Shown piece after piece: positions 1 through 10,504 of a stretch of 64,000 bases of DNA. The notes under the pieces are model-generated. The model did no database searches and was not told where the DNA came from. It saw only the letters and a list, made by a program, of their open reading frames with translations. The stretch lies in assembly GCF_002723455.1 (NCBI RefSeq), contig NZ_PDUS01000003.1, positions 145,866 to 209,865 on the forward strand, read 5' to 3'. How positions within the stretch are numbered: position 1 is the first letter of the stretch; each line of letters begins with the position of its first letter. This DNA is from Pseudoalteromonas sp. 3D05. GTDB lineage: Bacteria > Pseudomonadota > Gammaproteobacteria > Enterobacterales > Alteromonadaceae. The position numbers and the translations under genes were made by a program.

Positions 1-20
1 AGCAAAGGCAATTAGGTGGT

Positions 21-947
21 ATGGAGTTAATTAGAGGTATTCACAACATTCGTACGCAGCATAACGGCTGTGTATTAACCATTGGTAATTTTGATGGTGT
101 TCATTTAGGTCATGCCGAAGTTTTAAAAGGCTTGCTGAAAGACGCTAAAAAGCATAATTTGCCAAGCACAGTGATGTTATTCGAACCCCAGCCGCAAGAA
201 TTTTTTGCAAAAAATAACGCACCTGCTCGACTTACACGTTTACGTGATAAACTTAAGCTGTTAGATAATCTTGGTATTGAACGCGTTATTTGTATTAGTT
301 TTAATCAACAATTTGCGAATATGCAAGCAGAGCAGTTTGTTAGTGAAATTTTGATTAATAAGTTAGGCGTAAAAGCATTAACTGTGGGTGATGACTTTAG
401 ATTTGGTAAACAGCGTAGAGGTAACTTTAAGTTACTTACCCAAATGGGTGAAGCTGCGCAAATGGACGTGAAAAGCACTGCGAGTTTTCGTCAATTAAAT
501 GCTAGAGTAAGCAGCACATTAATACGTGAAGCATTGGCTAACGGTGAGCTTGGGCAAGCAAAATTAATGCTTGGTCATAACTACGCTATTTCAGGGCGAG
601 TTATTCATGGTTGGAAACGTGGTCGAGAGCTTGGCTTTAGAACTGCTAACATAGCTTTAAAGCGCCAAGTATGCCCTGTAAACGGGGTGTTTGCAGTGCA
701 AATAACACTGGGTGATAAAACACTGCATGGGGTTGCAAACATTGGTAACAAGCCCACATTTAATGGAACACGCGCATTATTAGAGGTACATTTATTTAGT
801 TTTGCGCAAGATATTTACGGACAGTTTATGCATGTGGAGTTAATAAAAAAACTTCGCGATGAGCAAAAATTCGAGACATTAACACAATTGACGGCACAAA
901 TAGCAACTGATGTTGCTGCCGCTAAACAGTGTTTTGGTTTAAATTAG
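21..947 (+). CDS. ribF: Bifunctional riboflavin kinase / FMN adenylyltransferase
   Basis: Converts riboflavin to FMN and then FAD in the cytoplasm. The N-terminal FAD synthetase domain shows the nucleotidylyltransferase motif GNFDGVHLGH at residues 22-31 and the later RVSSTLIREAL segment. The C-terminal flavokinase domain starts near residue 184 (GHNYAISGRV) and contains GFRTANI. The length of 308 residues is typical of RibF. The ATG is preceded by AGGTGG at good spacing. It is the first gene of a co-directional run with ileS, lspA, fkpB and ispH, an order common in gammaproteobacteria. Family assignment is firm. Confidence 0.97.
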   Translation: MELIRGIHNIRTQHNGCVLTIGNFDGVHLGHAEVLKGLLKDAKKHNLPSTVMLFEPQPQEFFAKNNAPARLTRLRDKLKLLDNLGIERVICISFNQQFANMQAEQFVSEILINKLGVKALTVGDDFRFGKQRRGNFKLLTQMGEAAQMDVKSTASFRQLNARVSSTLIREALANGELGQAKLMLGHNYAISGRVIHGWKRGRELGFRTANIALKRQVCPVNGVFAVQITLGDKTLHGVANIGNKPTFNGTRALLEVHLFSFAQDIYGQFMHVELIKKLRDEQKFETLTQLTAQIATDVAAAKQCFGLN

Positions 948-972
948 GTAGCCGATACGGAAAGTAGGATTA

Positions 973-3801
973 ATGAGCGACTACAAACATACTTTGAATT
1001 TACCGGAAACAATGTTTCCAATGCGCGGCAATTTGGCACAACGTGAACCAAAAATGCTTAAAACATGGTATGAAGACGACCTATACGGTCAAATTCGCAA
1101 CGCTAAAAAAGGTAAGAAAACTTTTATTTTGCATGACGGTCCTCCGTATGCAAACGGCGATATCCATTTAGGCCATTCAGTTAATAAAATATTAAAAGAC
1201 ATTATTGTTAAGGCAAAAACGTTGTCTGACTTCGATGCCCCTTATGTACCAGGTTGGGACTGTCATGGTCTTCCAATTGAACTAATGGTTGAGAAGAAAG
1301 TTGGTAAGCCTGGCGTTAAAGTAACTGCGAGCGAATTTCGTGAAAAATGCCGTGCTTACGCTAAAAAGCAAGTTGAAGGCCAAAAGGTTGATTTTAAACG
1401 CTTAGGTGTTTTTGCCGATTGGGATAAACCTTACTTAACAATGAATTTTGATTTTGAAGCCAACGCTATTCGCGTGCTTGGTCGCATTATCGAAAAAGGC
1501 CATTTACACAAAGGTGCAAAGCCGGTTCATTGGTGCACAGATTGTGGTTCTGCATTAGCTGAAGCAGAAGTAGAATACCAAGATAAACAATCACCCGCTA
1601 TTGACGTACGCTTTGAGTTTACTGATCAAGCCGCGGTCGTAAACGCATTTGATTTAAAAGCAGGCCATGAAGGTACTGGTACGGTAAGTACAGCTATCTG
1701 GACAACAACACCATGGACGCTACCAGCTAACCGAGCTGTTGCTGTTCATGCTGACCTAGAGTATGCCCTTGTTCAAGTTGACGATGAAGGCGCGCAGCAG
1801 CGTTTGATCTTAGGCTCAGAGCTTGTCAAAGATGCCATGGACCGTTATGGCTTTAATCATTACCACGTTTTGGGTTATGTAAAAGGTGCTGCAATTGAGA
1901 ACTTACACGTTGCGCATCCATTTTATGACTTTAACGTGCCTGTTATTGTTGCTGAACACGTAACCACAGATTCTGGTACAGGTATTGTTCATACAGCACC
2001 AGGACATGGGCAGGAAGATTTCGTGGCAGGTTTACAGTACGGCCTAGAAGTTGCCAATCCGGTGGGTGCTAATGGCGTATATCTACCTGATACAGAGTTA
2101 TTTGCAGGTCAGCATGTATTTAAAGCTAATGCGAGCGTTATAGATGTGCTTACTGAGCGAAATGCGCTAATGCATCACCATGCACTAACACATAGCTACC
2201 CGCATTGCTGGCGTCATAAAACGCCAATTATTTTCCGTGCTACGCCACAATGGTTTGTCAGCATGGATCAGGCTAATTTGCGTCAAGACTCGTTATCTGA
2301 AATTAAAAATACCCAGTGGTTACCTGAGTGGGGCGAAAGCCGCATTGCAAACATGGTAGAAGGGCGTCCTGACTGGTGTATATCACGCCAACGGACTTGG
2401 GGTGTGCCAATCGCGTTATTCGTAGATAAAGACACCGGTGCATTGCACCCGAATACGCAATCACTGATTGAAGAAGCGGCAAAGCTTGTAGAAAAATCAG
2501 GTATTCAAGCTTGGTATGACTTAGACCCTGCAACACTATTAGGTGAAGTTGATGCTCAGCAATACATGAAAGTGCAAGATACACTTGATGTATGGTTTGA
2601 CTCAGGCGTGACACATGCTTGTGTTGTTGATGCGCGTGAAGAGTTAACTGGCCCAGCTGATTTATACCTAGAGGGATCGGATCAGCATCGAGGTTGGTTT
2701 ATGTCATCAATGATGACGTCAGTTGCAATTAATGGTCATGCACCTTATCGCCAAGTACTTACGCACGGTTTCACCGTGGATGAGAATGGTCGTAAGATGT
2801 CAAAATCATTAGGCAATGTTATTTCTCCGCAAAATGTGATGAACAAACTAGGCGCTGATATTTTACGCTTGTGGGTTGCTTCAACGGATTACACTGCTGA
2901 AATGACCGTCTCTGATGAAATTTTTAAGCGTTCAGCAGATCGTTACCGTCGCATTCGTAACACCAGCCGCTACTTATTGGCTAACTTAAGTGGCTTTGAT
3001 CCAAAAACAGATCAAGTTGCTATTGAAGACATGGTTGAGCTTGACCGTTGGATTGTGAGTCGTGCGGCACAGCTACAAGATGAAATTGTCACGGCTTATG
3101 ATAGCTACCAAATGCTACAAGTGACGCAAAAGCTGATGAACTTCTGTACAGGTGAGCTTGGTTCGTTCTACTTGGATGTAATCAAAGACCGTCAATACAC
3201 AGCTAAAAGTGACAGCCACGCTCGTCGCTCTTGTCAAACTGCGCTTTATCATATTGCAGAGGCAATGACGCGCTGGATGGCACCAATAATGAGCTTTACA
3301 GCTCAAGAAATTTGGGAAGCTTTACCTGGTGAACGTGGGCAATACGTGTTTACGTCGGTTTGGTATGATGGCTTAGAGGCAGTAAGTGAAGGTCAGTTTG
3401 GCAATGATGATTGGCTCACTATCTTAACTGTTCGTGATGAAGTGAATCGCGTTCTAGAAGGTGCACGTAAAGAAGAAACTATAGGTGCAACATTACAAGC
3501 AGATGTAAGCATTTATACGACAGCTGAACTCGCTCAAAAACTAGCCGCTTTAGGTGATGAGTTACGCTTTGTATTATTAACATCAAAGGTAACGGTTACA
3601 GTAGTCGATGCACAGCCTGATGAGACTCATGCAACTGAAATCGAAGGGTTATACATTAGCGTTGCGGCAACGGATGCACAAAAATGTGAACGTTGTTGGC
3701 ATTACTGTGATGATGTAGGAAGTAATCCTGCTCATCCTGAAATCTGTGGTCGTTGTGTAAGCAACGTAGATGGCGAAGGCGAAACTCGTCAATTCGCATA
3801 G
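973..3801 (+). CDS. ileS: Isoleucyl-tRNA synthetase
   Basis: Class I aminoacyl-tRNA synthetase charging tRNA-Ile. The HIGH-type motif ([13 protein letters not shown]) lies near residues 57-69 and the KMSKS loop ([10 protein letters not shown]) near residue 607. The CP1 editing domain occupies the middle. A C-terminal zinc-binding cluster (CERCWHYC and CGRC) lies around residues 905-930. The 942-residue length matches bacterial IleRS of the E. coli type. It starts 25 bp after ribF and is followed after 9 bp by lspA. Confidence 0.98.
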   Translation: MSDYKHTLNLPETMFPMRGNLAQREPKMLKTWYEDDLYGQIRNAKKGKKTFILHDGPPYANGDIHLGHSVNKILKDIIVKAKTLSDFDAPYVPGWDCHGLPIELMVEKKVGKPGVKVTASEFREKCRAYAKKQVEGQKVDFKRLGVFADWDKPYLTMNFDFEANAIRVLGRIIEKGHLHKGAKPVHWCTDCGSALAEAEVEYQDKQSPAIDVRFEFTDQAAVVNAFDLKAGHEGTGTVSTAIWTTTPWTLPANRAVAVHADLEYALVQVDDEGAQQRLILGSELVKDAMDRYGFNHYHVLGYVKGAAIENLHVAHPFYDFNVPVIVAEHVTTDSGTGIVHTAPGHGQEDFVAGLQYGLEVANPVGANGVYLPDTELFAGQHVFKANASVIDVLTERNALMHHHALTHSYPHCWRHKTPIIFRATPQWFVSMDQANLRQDSLSEIKNTQWLPEWGESRIANMVEGRPDWCISRQRTWGVPIALFVDKDTGALHPNTQSLIEEAAKLVEKSGIQAWYDLDPATLLGEVDAQQYMKVQDTLDVWFDSGVTHACVVDAREELTGPADLYLEGSDQHRGWFMSSMMTSVAINGHAPYRQVLTHGFTVDENGRKMSKSLGNVISPQNVMNKLGADILRLWVASTDYTAEMTVSDEIFKRSADRYRRIRNTSRYLLANLSGFDPKTDQVAIEDMVELDRWIVSRAAQLQDEIVTAYDSYQMLQVTQKLMNFCTGELGSFYLDVIKDRQYTAKSDSHARRSCQTALYHIAEAMTRWMAPIMSFTAQEIWEALPGERGQYVFTSVWYDGLEAVSEGQFGNDDWLTILTVRDEVNRVLEGARKEETIGATLQADVSIYTTAELAQKLAALGDELRFVLLTSKVTVTVVDAQPDETHATEIEGLYISVAATDAQKCERCWHYCDDVGSNPAHPEICGRCVSNVDGEGETRQFA

Positions 3802-3810
3802 GAGTAGTAA

Positions 3811-4311
3811 GTGAGCAAGCTAGCCCAAAAAAGTGGTTTAGTGTGGCTTTGGTTGAGTCTGCTATTTTTAGTAGCAGACTTCGCTAGTAAAACACTGGTA
3901 GTGAATACTATGAATCTTAGAGATTCAATTGATATCTTACCGTTTTTTAATCTAACTTATGTACATAACTACGGTGCGGCATTTAGTTTTTTGAGTGACG
4001 AAAGCGGTTGGCAGCGTTGGTTTTTAAGTGCAATCGCAATCACGATTAGCGCACTATTAATTTGGTGGTTAAAGCGCTTGCCTGCATCAAATAAAGTCTT
4101 GTGTGGTGCTTATTCTTTAGTATTAGCTGGTGCGATAGGTAATCTTTACGATCGTATGTATTACGGCTACGTTATCGACTTTTTACATTTCTATTATGAA
4201 AACTGGCACTTCCCTGCGTTCAATATTGCTGATAGCGCAATTTGTGTCGGTGCTGCGTTGTTATTATTTGATGCCTTTACTGGCGAAAGTCCAAAGGAGC
4301 ATAAAGCATGA
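3811..4311 (+). CDS. lspA: Lipoprotein signal peptidase (signal peptidase II)
   Basis: Inner-membrane aspartyl protease that cleaves prolipoprotein signal peptides. It has 166 residues, four hydrophobic segments, the conserved YDRMYYGYVIDF segment and the NIADSAICVG segment carrying the catalytic Asp pair. The start is GTG. The stop overlaps the fkpB start by 4 bp (ATGA), indicating translational coupling. Its place after ileS is the classic arrangement. Confidence 0.97.
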   Translation: MSKLAQKSGLVWLWLSLLFLVADFASKTLVVNTMNLRDSIDILPFFNLTYVHNYGAAFSFLSDESGWQRWFLSAIAITISALLIWWLKRLPASNKVLCGAYSLVLAGAIGNLYDRMYYGYVIDFLHFYYENWHFPAFNIADSAICVGAALLLFDAFTGESPKEHKA

Positions 4312-4766
4312 GCCAAACAGTTATTACTGAAAACTCAGAAGTCATTTTTCATTTCTCGATCAAGCTATCTGATGGCTCTGCGGCTGACTCGACCAAGGTC
4401 CATAACAAGCCAGCAAAGCTTGTGATGGGGGATGGTAGCTTAACTGCTAATTTTGAAAAGTGTTTATTTGGTTTAGCACCAGGCGATAGTAAATCATTTG
4501 AACTAGAGCCTGAAGACGCGTTTGGTCAGCCAAACCCAGATAACATTTATTATGTTGACCGTAGCAAATTTGGTTCTGAGACTCCTGCGACTGTTGGTTC
4601 TATTATTGCGTTTACTCAACCTGATGGTACCGAGTTACCAGGACTTGTTCGTGAAGTGCAAGGCGAGTCAGTTACTATCGACTTTAATCACCCTCTTGCA
4701 GGTCAAAAACTGACTTTTGAAGTGGAAATTTTAGAAGTTGATAATACGGTTAAGGTAAGTGATTAA
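4308..4766 (+). CDS. fkpB: FKBP-type peptidyl-prolyl cis-trans isomerase (SlpA/FkpB)
   Basis: Cytoplasmic prolyl isomerase and chaperone of the SlpA subgroup. The 152-residue protein has an FKBP core interrupted by the insert-in-flap domain; [20 protein letters not shown] and the C-terminal [19 protein letters not shown] are typical. It overlaps lspA by 4 bp and its last base is the first base of ispH, so the three genes are tightly coupled. Confidence 0.95.
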   Translation: MSQTVITENSEVIFHFSIKLSDGSAADSTKVHNKPAKLVMGDGSLTANFEKCLFGLAPGDSKSFELEPEDAFGQPNPDNIYYVDRSKFGSETPATVGSIIAFTQPDGTELPGLVREVQGESVTIDFNHPLAGQKLTFEVEILEVDNTVKVSD

Positions 4767-5695
4767 TGGATATTTTATTAGCTAACCCGCGTGGTTTTTG
4801 TGCCGGTGTTGACCGTGCTATTAGCATTGTAGAGCGCGCGCTGGATATTTTTGAAAAACCAATTTATGTGCGTCATGAAGTTGTTCATAACCGTTATGTA
4901 GTGGATGGTTTAAAGCGGCGCGGCGCAGTGTTTGTTGAAGAACTCGATCAAGTGCCTGACGACAGTATTGTTATCTTTAGTGCTCACGGTGTATCGCAAG
5001 CTGTTCGCAGCGAGGCTAAACGTCGAGAATTAAAAGTATTTGATGCAACCTGCCCACTTGTTACTAAAGTGCATATGGAAGTAACTCGTGCAAGTAGAAA
5101 GGGTACTGAATGTGTGCTTATTGGTCACCATGGGCACCCCGAAGTTGAAGGCACAATGGGGCAATATGACAACAGTGAAGGCGGTATCTACCTTGTCGAA
5201 ACTGTTGAGGATGTCGCTAACCTAACAGTTAAAAACCCCGATAATTTATTTTACTGTAGCCAAACAACGCTCTCGGTTGATGACACTGCAGATGTTATTG
5301 ACGCACTGCGTGTTAAGTACCCTGTCATTGATGGTCCAAGAAAAGATGACATATGTTATGCCACACAAAATCGTCAAGATGCTGTGCGTGATTTAGCAGA
5401 TAAAGTAGATGTGCTTTTAGTTGTGGGTGCCAAAAACAGCTCAAACTCTAATCGCTTACGTGAACTTGCTGATAAAATGGGCACAGTGGCTTATTTGATT
5501 GACGATGCAAGCAGTGTTGAAGATGCATGGTTTGACGGTACAAATAGCGTTGGTGTTACAGCAGGCGCATCAGCGCCTGAGGTGCTTGTACAACAAGTTA
5601 TTAGTCGTTTAAAAGAACTCGGTGGCAAACAGGTAATAGAAAATCCAGGCGAAGAGGAAAATATCGTATTCGCTGTACCTGTGGAGTTACGTTAA
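4766..5695 (+). CDS. ispH: 4-hydroxy-3-methylbut-2-enyl diphosphate reductase
   Basis: Final enzyme of the MEP isoprenoid pathway, a [4Fe-4S] reductase producing IPP and DMAPP. The three cluster-ligand cysteines appear in [12 protein letters not shown] near residue 12, [12 protein letters not shown] near residue 96 and [11 protein letters not shown] near residue 197. The length of 309 residues is normal. It is the last gene of the ribF-ileS-lspA-fkpB-ispH run. The ispB gene at 55 kb uses products of this pathway. Confidence 0.97.
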   Translation: MDILLANPRGFCAGVDRAISIVERALDIFEKPIYVRHEVVHNRYVVDGLKRRGAVFVEELDQVPDDSIVIFSAHGVSQAVRSEAKRRELKVFDATCPLVTKVHMEVTRASRKGTECVLIGHHGHPEVEGTMGQYDNSEGGIYLVETVEDVANLTVKNPDNLFYCSQTTLSVDDTADVIDALRVKYPVIDGPRKDDICYATQNRQDAVRDLADKVDVLLVVGAKNSSNSNRLRELADKMGTVAYLIDDASSVEDAWFDGTNSVGVTAGASAPEVLVQQVISRLKELGGKQVIENPGEEENIVFAVPVELR

Positions 5696-5724
5696 TTACG
5701 TAAATATGCAAAGGAGAAGGTCCA

Positions 5725-6756
5725 ATGAGCAAGTCAATGCAACCCAATGCGTTGCTTTTTGGACCTCTTTTTACTGAAAGAGGTGTACTTGCTACGTTAG
5801 TGGTTGGTCAAGTTATTGCAACGATACTTGCCTTTGCCCCCACAGCATCACATGGTACTTGGGTTCGTCTTGGAATTATCAGCCTTTTTATTCAACTTAC
5901 CTTTCTACTTAGCCTGAGTGCGCTTTATCTAACACGTAACCTACTGAGTAGGCATTCTCAACTTGTACAAAGCATAAGCTTATTTTTGTCATTAATTATG
6001 ACTACCATACTAATGAGTATATTAGCTATTACCATGATTGACGGTATCGTCGATATTGCAAAGCCATGGATATTTGTATCTCATAATTTGTTGATTGTAT
6101 TTTTAGTTGCCTGTTTATTTGTTCAATTTCTGACAATATATTTTGAAAAACACAAGCAAACACAATCACTTGCAAGAGCCGAGCTAGATGCATTACAAGC
6201 CCGTATTCGTCCACATTTTTTATATAATAGCCTCAATACCGCTGCAGAGCTAACACAGTGCGATCCAGACGCAGCAGAGAATGCTATTTTAGCGTTAGCT
6301 GCATTATCACAAGCAGCTCTCAAAGCAGGTAAAGGAGTAACACTACAAGATGAAATAGCTCTGACGAAGCAATATATTAGCCTTGAAAGTTGGCGTTTTG
6401 GTGAACGATTAAAAGTGAATTGGGAATTGCCAGGTTCACTTCCTGATATCAGTATTCCTTGTTTAACGTTGCAGCCGATAATCGAAAATGCAATTTGTTA
6501 CGGGGTAGAGCCATTTTCAAAAGGTTCGCAAATAAATGTTCTATCAAATGTGAGTAAGCAGTCCATCACGTTTATAGTTGAAAACCAGATACCAACAACA
6601 GAGCATGAGCGTACAGGAAATGGCATGGCACTTGATAATATTCGTCAGCGTTTAAACTTGTACTATAAAGGTAGAGCTACATTGAATATAAGTGCTCGCA
6701 ATTCGACCTTTAGAGTTAAGCTGGTACTTCCGTTGTTCAGTGAGAGGAAAGTATGA
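5725..6756 (+). CDS. LytS/AlgZ-type sensor histidine kinase
   Basis: Membrane histidine kinase of the His_kinase (LytS/FimS/AlgZ) family. The N-terminal 140 residues carry four hydrophobic segments with no obvious extracytoplasmic domain. The phospho-acceptor motif RPHFLYNSLN lies near residues 162-171. The ATPase part includes LQPIIENAICYG and GNGMALDNIRQRL. The stop overlaps the downstream LytTR regulator start by 4 bp, so they form a two-component pair. An AAAGGAGAAGG ribosome-binding site precedes the ATG. The stimulus cannot be read from sequence. Confidence 0.9.
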   Translation: MSKSMQPNALLFGPLFTERGVLATLVVGQVIATILAFAPTASHGTWVRLGIISLFIQLTFLLSLSALYLTRNLLSRHSQLVQSISLFLSLIMTTILMSILAITMIDGIVDIAKPWIFVSHNLLIVFLVACLFVQFLTIYFEKHKQTQSLARAELDALQARIRPHFLYNSLNTAAELTQCDPDAAENAILALAALSQAALKAGKGVTLQDEIALTKQYISLESWRFGERLKVNWELPGSLPDISIPCLTLQPIIENAICYGVEPFSKGSQINVLSNVSKQSITFIVENQIPTTEHERTGNGMALDNIRQRLNLYYKGRATLNISARNSTFRVKLVLPLFSERKV

Positions 6757-7457
6757 AGGCACTGATAGTAGATGACGAACCGTTAGCGAGAAAAAGAGTT
6801 CAGCGCTTGCTAAGTAATATGAGTGAATATTCAGCTTTTGAACAAGCCTGTAATGGTCAAGAAGCGCTGGAGTTGGCCAACTCTTTTAGTCCTGACATTG
6901 TGTTTTTAGATATTGATATGCCCCAAATGAGTGGTTTAGAAGTGGCTGAAAAACTGAATGAGTTTAATCTTCCGCCAGCAGTTGTATTTATTACTGCACA
7001 CCCTGAGCATGCACTAGATGCTCTGCAATTATCAGCAGTTGGGTATTTAGTTAAGCCTGTTACTAAAGATTCAGTTGAAAAGCTAACTGCGCAGTTAGGC
7101 CGGTTAAATCGGGCGCATCTTCAAGCCCAAAGATCTAAATCAATCAGCTATCAAAGTGGCGGCACTATTAAAACAGTCCAAATTCAAGATGTATATTTTC
7201 TGTCTGCTGAGGATAAATATACCCGTATAGTATTTAGTGGAGGAGAGGCATTAATCGATCAAAGTTTAAAGCAAATAGAACAAGACTATCCATCCTCCTT
7301 CTTGAGGACTCATCGTAAAGTACTGGCGAATAAAGAACGAATTTCGGCATTAAAAACACATAGCGATGGAACACATACAGTACAAATTAATGGTTGTGCA
7401 CACGAATTGGTAGTGAGTAGGCGTGAATTTAAAGTTGTTAAATCTTTTCTATCTTAA
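6753..7457 (+). CDS. LytTR-family response regulator (AlgR-like)
   Basis: DNA-binding response regulator partnered with the kinase just upstream (4-bp overlap). The receiver domain spans roughly residues 1-115, with acidic pocket DDEP near the N terminus, phospho-acceptor Asp in FLDIDMPQMSG near residue 53, and the conserved Thr (FITAH) and Lys (LVKPV). A LytTR DNA-binding domain fills residues 130-232 (DVYFLSAEDKYTRIVF and FLRTHRKVLANK). The 234-residue length fits the AlgR/LytR class. The gene ends 2 bp before a foldback repeat that probably shapes the transcript 3' end. Confidence 0.92.
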   Translation: MKALIVDDEPLARKRVQRLLSNMSEYSAFEQACNGQEALELANSFSPDIVFLDIDMPQMSGLEVAEKLNEFNLPPAVVFITAHPEHALDALQLSAVGYLVKPVTKDSVEKLTAQLGRLNRAHLQAQRSKSISYQSGGTIKTVQIQDVYFLSAEDKYTRIVFSGGEALIDQSLKQIEQDYPSSFLRTHRKVLANKERISALKTHSDGTHTVQINGCAHELVVSRREFKVVKSFLS

Positions 7458-7458
7458 G

Positions 7459-7656
7459 TAACCTGAACTCTGGATAATAAATTTATCTCCAGCGGCTACT
7501 TTCAACGCTAACTGCGTTGAATTTACTTGCAATAGACCAGCTATTGACGCGTAAATTCGCCTTGTTATCGCTAAAAGTCTCCGGCTGGAGACTAATGAAT
7601 ATATTTGTGATTTAATATCAATACATTAGTATATCTTTTAACCAGAGTTCAGGTTA
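7459..7656. repeat. 198-bp foldback element with 15-bp perfect inverted ends
   Basis: The ends TAACCTGAACTCTGG (7459-7473) and CCAGAGTTCAGGTTA (7642-7656) are perfect inverted repeats. Inside are further nested inverted pairs: CTCCAGC/GCTGGAG (7487-7493 with 7584-7590), GAATTTAC/GTAAATTC (7519-7526 with 7551-7558), CAATAG/CTATTG (7530-7535 with 7541-7546) and a TTCAACGC/GCGTTGAA hairpin (7501-7521). There is no coding potential. The design resembles a miniature or foldback mobile element. It sits directly after the response-regulator stop and fills most of the gap before 7721. Confidence 0.75.
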
Positions 7657-7720
7657 GTTAACAGCTTGACCTGTAAATGGTTTCAGCTAGGATAGAATAA
7701 ACGATAATGAGGGAATACCA

Positions 7721-8416
7721 ATGGATACATGTATAAAACAACTAACACACCAGTTACAGCACCACCAGCTACAAGCTGTTGTGGATGACTTTCCTACATT
7801 ATCGTCACAGCAACAGAGCATGCAACTGGTACATTTATACCAAAGTGCACAACGGATGGATGTTAAGTACAGCTATTTGCAAAATGTAGCGACCCGAATA
7901 CTTACAGAGCATCCATTTCCTAAAGATTTAATAAGTGAATTTAAAAGCACTGATTTATTAAGTTTCTTCACCCCAGGGCTTAAATTTAACAATGGCTTTG
8001 CACTGCAAAATGAGCAAAAAAACAATGTGATTCACACATTATTTAGCCACTGCGCAGCTAATAAACTTCCCTTTAATTATGTTCGTTCATTAATGTTATT
8101 TGAAAGCAATGAAAGCCTCTTACTTGCACTTACACAAGCAAATAATGCAAGGTTAACGCCTGTTGCATGTTACATCACGTGCAATGTTGAACAAGCCAGT
8201 TTACCTAAGCACGAATTTTCCGCACTGCTCGCGCTGATGGAAGCGCAGTTTAAACAGCATGAAGACATCAATACGGCTGCATTTTTAAAGGCGCTGATCA
8301 TGCTAAAAAACACTCTAAAAAGTCAAAGCCTTAATGAGTACACAGTGCTATTGGCAAGCGCTTACCTGCGTTGTAAAACAGAAAAAATTGAAAGCTACTT
8401 ACAACAACACGCTTGA
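7721..8416 (+). CDS. Hypothetical protein coupled to flippase gene
   Basis: I do not recognise this 231-residue protein. It looks soluble, is rich in Gln, Leu and Ala, has no signal peptide, and is predicted by eye to be mostly helical, possibly a helical-repeat fold. AATGAGGGAATACC upstream provides a ribosome-binding site before ATG. Its TGA stop overlaps the ATG of the following flippase gene (TGATG), which implies translational coupling and a shared process, probably cell-surface polysaccharide assembly. That link is inferred from context only. Confidence 0.7.
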   Translation: MDTCIKQLTHQLQHHQLQAVVDDFPTLSSQQQSMQLVHLYQSAQRMDVKYSYLQNVATRILTEHPFPKDLISEFKSTDLLSFFTPGLKFNNGFALQNEQKNNVIHTLFSHCAANKLPFNYVRSLMLFESNESLLLALTQANNARLTPVACYITCNVEQASLPKHEFSALLALMEAQFKQHEDINTAAFLKALIMLKNTLKSQSLNEYTVLLASAYLRCKTEKIESYLQQHA

Positions 8417-9687
8417 TGGCTAACAGTGTAATGTATAAGCATTTCTTCTCGTTGAGTGCCTTTACTGCTCTGAATCATTTTAGCCGCATTATACTGACTT
8501 TATTTTTAGCGCGATTAATATCAACAGAACAATTTGGTACTTTTGCGGCATTGCTGGCCTTATGTGAAATTTTACTACTACCAGCAAGCATGGGGTTTTC
8601 ATAATCTTTAATGCGTTTGAGCCACCCTCTTTTTAAAAATCAGCAACATGATTTACTTCAAGGCTTAAAACATACTTACCTAGCTGCATCATGCTTATTC
8701 GGCGTATTATTTGTTGCCTGCGTAGTGACTGTTTTTACGCATATATCCCCCCATCAAAGTGCCAAAGAGCGTGTATTCTATTTGTTATTAATTGTTCCAA
8801 TTGGTGCTGTAATGCAAAGCCAAGCAGCATTTTTAATTGCCTTAAATAAAACTAAACTTGGGTTGTTAACTCAGCAATGCCTGTTTGAATTGCTCACTAC
8901 GGCTTTTTGTTTACTTGTTGTATTATTTTTTAAAGAACTGTCACTTGAAGTGATATGCCAACTACTTGTTGCCGCTTTACTCTGTGTTGTTGTTTATCAA
9001 TACTGGTTAATAAAACCGCTTCTTTTAGCTACACCTGCAAGCTATAAAACTAAAAGCTGGTGTAAATACTCGCTAATTATGCTTGCAAGTGGGGCCGGCA
9101 CTGTAATAGTAGCAAAATTAGACGTGCTTTTAGTGCATCATTGGTTTGGTGCCACTGGAGTGAGCGTATTTTTTCCTGCAATTGTGATCGTAGGCTTATT
9201 AACCATTCTTGCCAATGCTGCAAGCCAATACTTAAAACCTATTTTACTTAGTGAACAAGCTAACGATCAGCAGATAGTTGAACTTATGAGGTTATTATGG
9301 CGAGTAAATACTACTGCAATAATTTTCTTATTACTGCTGGCTCACCCTCTACTTTATTTGTACGGTGAAAAGCAGCTTGAAGAAGGCCATCATTTATTAA
9401 TTATTTTACTCATTGGTCAATTGCTATTACCCGCCAGAGTATTGGCAAGTAATATTATAAAGCTCAGGGGTAACCCTCTACATAACCTATATATTTTATT
9501 AGCAGCAACCAGTATCACACTGCTCTTGGCGAGCTGGCTTAAAAACGATTACGGTATTACCGGTGTTGCTGTTGCATTTAGTATCGGTTTTGCATTAGGC
9601 GCACTAAGTAGAATCAGCTTAGTGCTGTTTAAAATGAATACGCCTGTTGCCCTTTTACTCGGTAACAATATTCAATCTGACAAGTAG
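8416..9687 (+). pseudogene. Polysaccharide flippase (Wzx/MATE-like) interrupted by an in-frame stop
   Basis: Reading one frame from ATG 8416 to TAA 9687 gives a multi-membrane-span protein of about 420 residues typical of oligosaccharide/O-antigen flippases (N-terminal ARLISTEQFGTFAALLAL, many hydrophobic helices). A single TAA at 8602-8604 interrupts it, in the context GFS-stop-SLMRLSHP. The frame is intact on both sides, so one C-to-T change of a CAA Gln codon explains it. ATG at 8611 could restart a truncated 358-residue protein lacking the first two helices. It is either a recent pseudogene or a sequencing error. The start overlaps the upstream stop. Confidence 0.8.
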
Positions 9688-10388
9688 TATTCTACACTCG
9701 TCACGACACGCACTTTTTTAAGTTGTGGCGTATTTGAATCTCTGTTCGAAATACTAAACTGCCCCTGACGTGCTGTTTTTATTTTACCCAGCTGAGATTG
9801 TGAATCTTTAGCAAACTTGATTGCCACCTCACGCGCTTTTTCTGTTGCTTCTTGCACCATCGCAGGTTTTACATCATTAAGCCCCGTAAACAAATACTCA
9901 ATACGGGTTTCGTAACTATCTTGAACTATGGCAATGCCCTGCTTGGCTAATTGGCTTACTTTTGCTAAAGCATTTTGTACTTTTGAGGGCTGCGATGAAT
10001 AAACTGTAATATTGGCACGGGCTATGTATCTAAACTGTTGGTTTTCACCGCCATATTCCCGCGCTTGTTTATCTACAATAGATTGAGCCCCACGACTTAT
10101 TTCGTTGTCATCAAAACCATGTAATTTTAAAAATGCGATAACGGCATCATTTTTTTGTTCAATTCGCTCAACTAGCTTTTCAAGGTCGTTATCCGCATCA
10201 CTAAATTGTAATGGCCATATCACTGTATCAGCTTCAACTTCCATCTCTGCAAGGCCTTTAACCGTGACTGTGCGCTCCATGCTTTTTACATCAATAGCCG
10301 CACTTTTTAAAATAACCCCTAACCCTAGAAGACCGATTACAAATGCAACGGCTGCAATGGCAACATGAGTGCTTTGTGTTTTACTCAT
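9672..10388 (-). CDS. SIMPL domain (DUF541) protein
   Basis: A 238-residue protein with one N-terminal hydrophobic anchor (VAIAAVAFVIGLLGLGVIL) followed by a SIMPL/DUF541 domain of the kind found in periplasmic YggE. Family features visible are RTVTVKGLAEMEVEADTV near residue 38, IEQKNDAVIAFLKLHGF and the C-terminal VRVVTSVEYYLSD. YggE-like proteins have been linked to oxidative-stress tolerance, but the molecular function is unclear. It converges on the flippase gene with a 16-bp overlap of the 3' ends. Confidence 0.85.
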   Translation of the reverse strand: MSKTQSTHVAIAAVAFVIGLLGLGVILKSAAIDVKSMERTVTVKGLAEMEVEADTVIWPLQFSDADNDLEKLVERIEQKNDAVIAFLKLHGFDDNEISRGAQSIVDKQAREYGGENQQFRYIARANITVYSSQPSKVQNALAKVSQLAKQGIAIVQDSYETRIEYLFTGLNDVKPAMVQEATEKAREVAIKFAKDSQSQLGKIKTARQGQFSISNRDSNTPQLKKVRVVTSVEYYLSD

Positions 10389-10504
10389 TTATAACTCCTT
10401 GATATAGATCGCGAAAAATAGCACTAAAACGTGTTTCATTAAAATTTAAATGCTAGAGTTTATGTGATTAACCTTAACCGCCACTTTACAGCAAAGGAAA
10501 AGCC

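Noticed and set aside
8416..8604. 63-codon ORF as an independent small gene
   Set aside because: It is in the same frame as the downstream flippase ORF and supplies its missing N terminus, so it is one interrupted gene.
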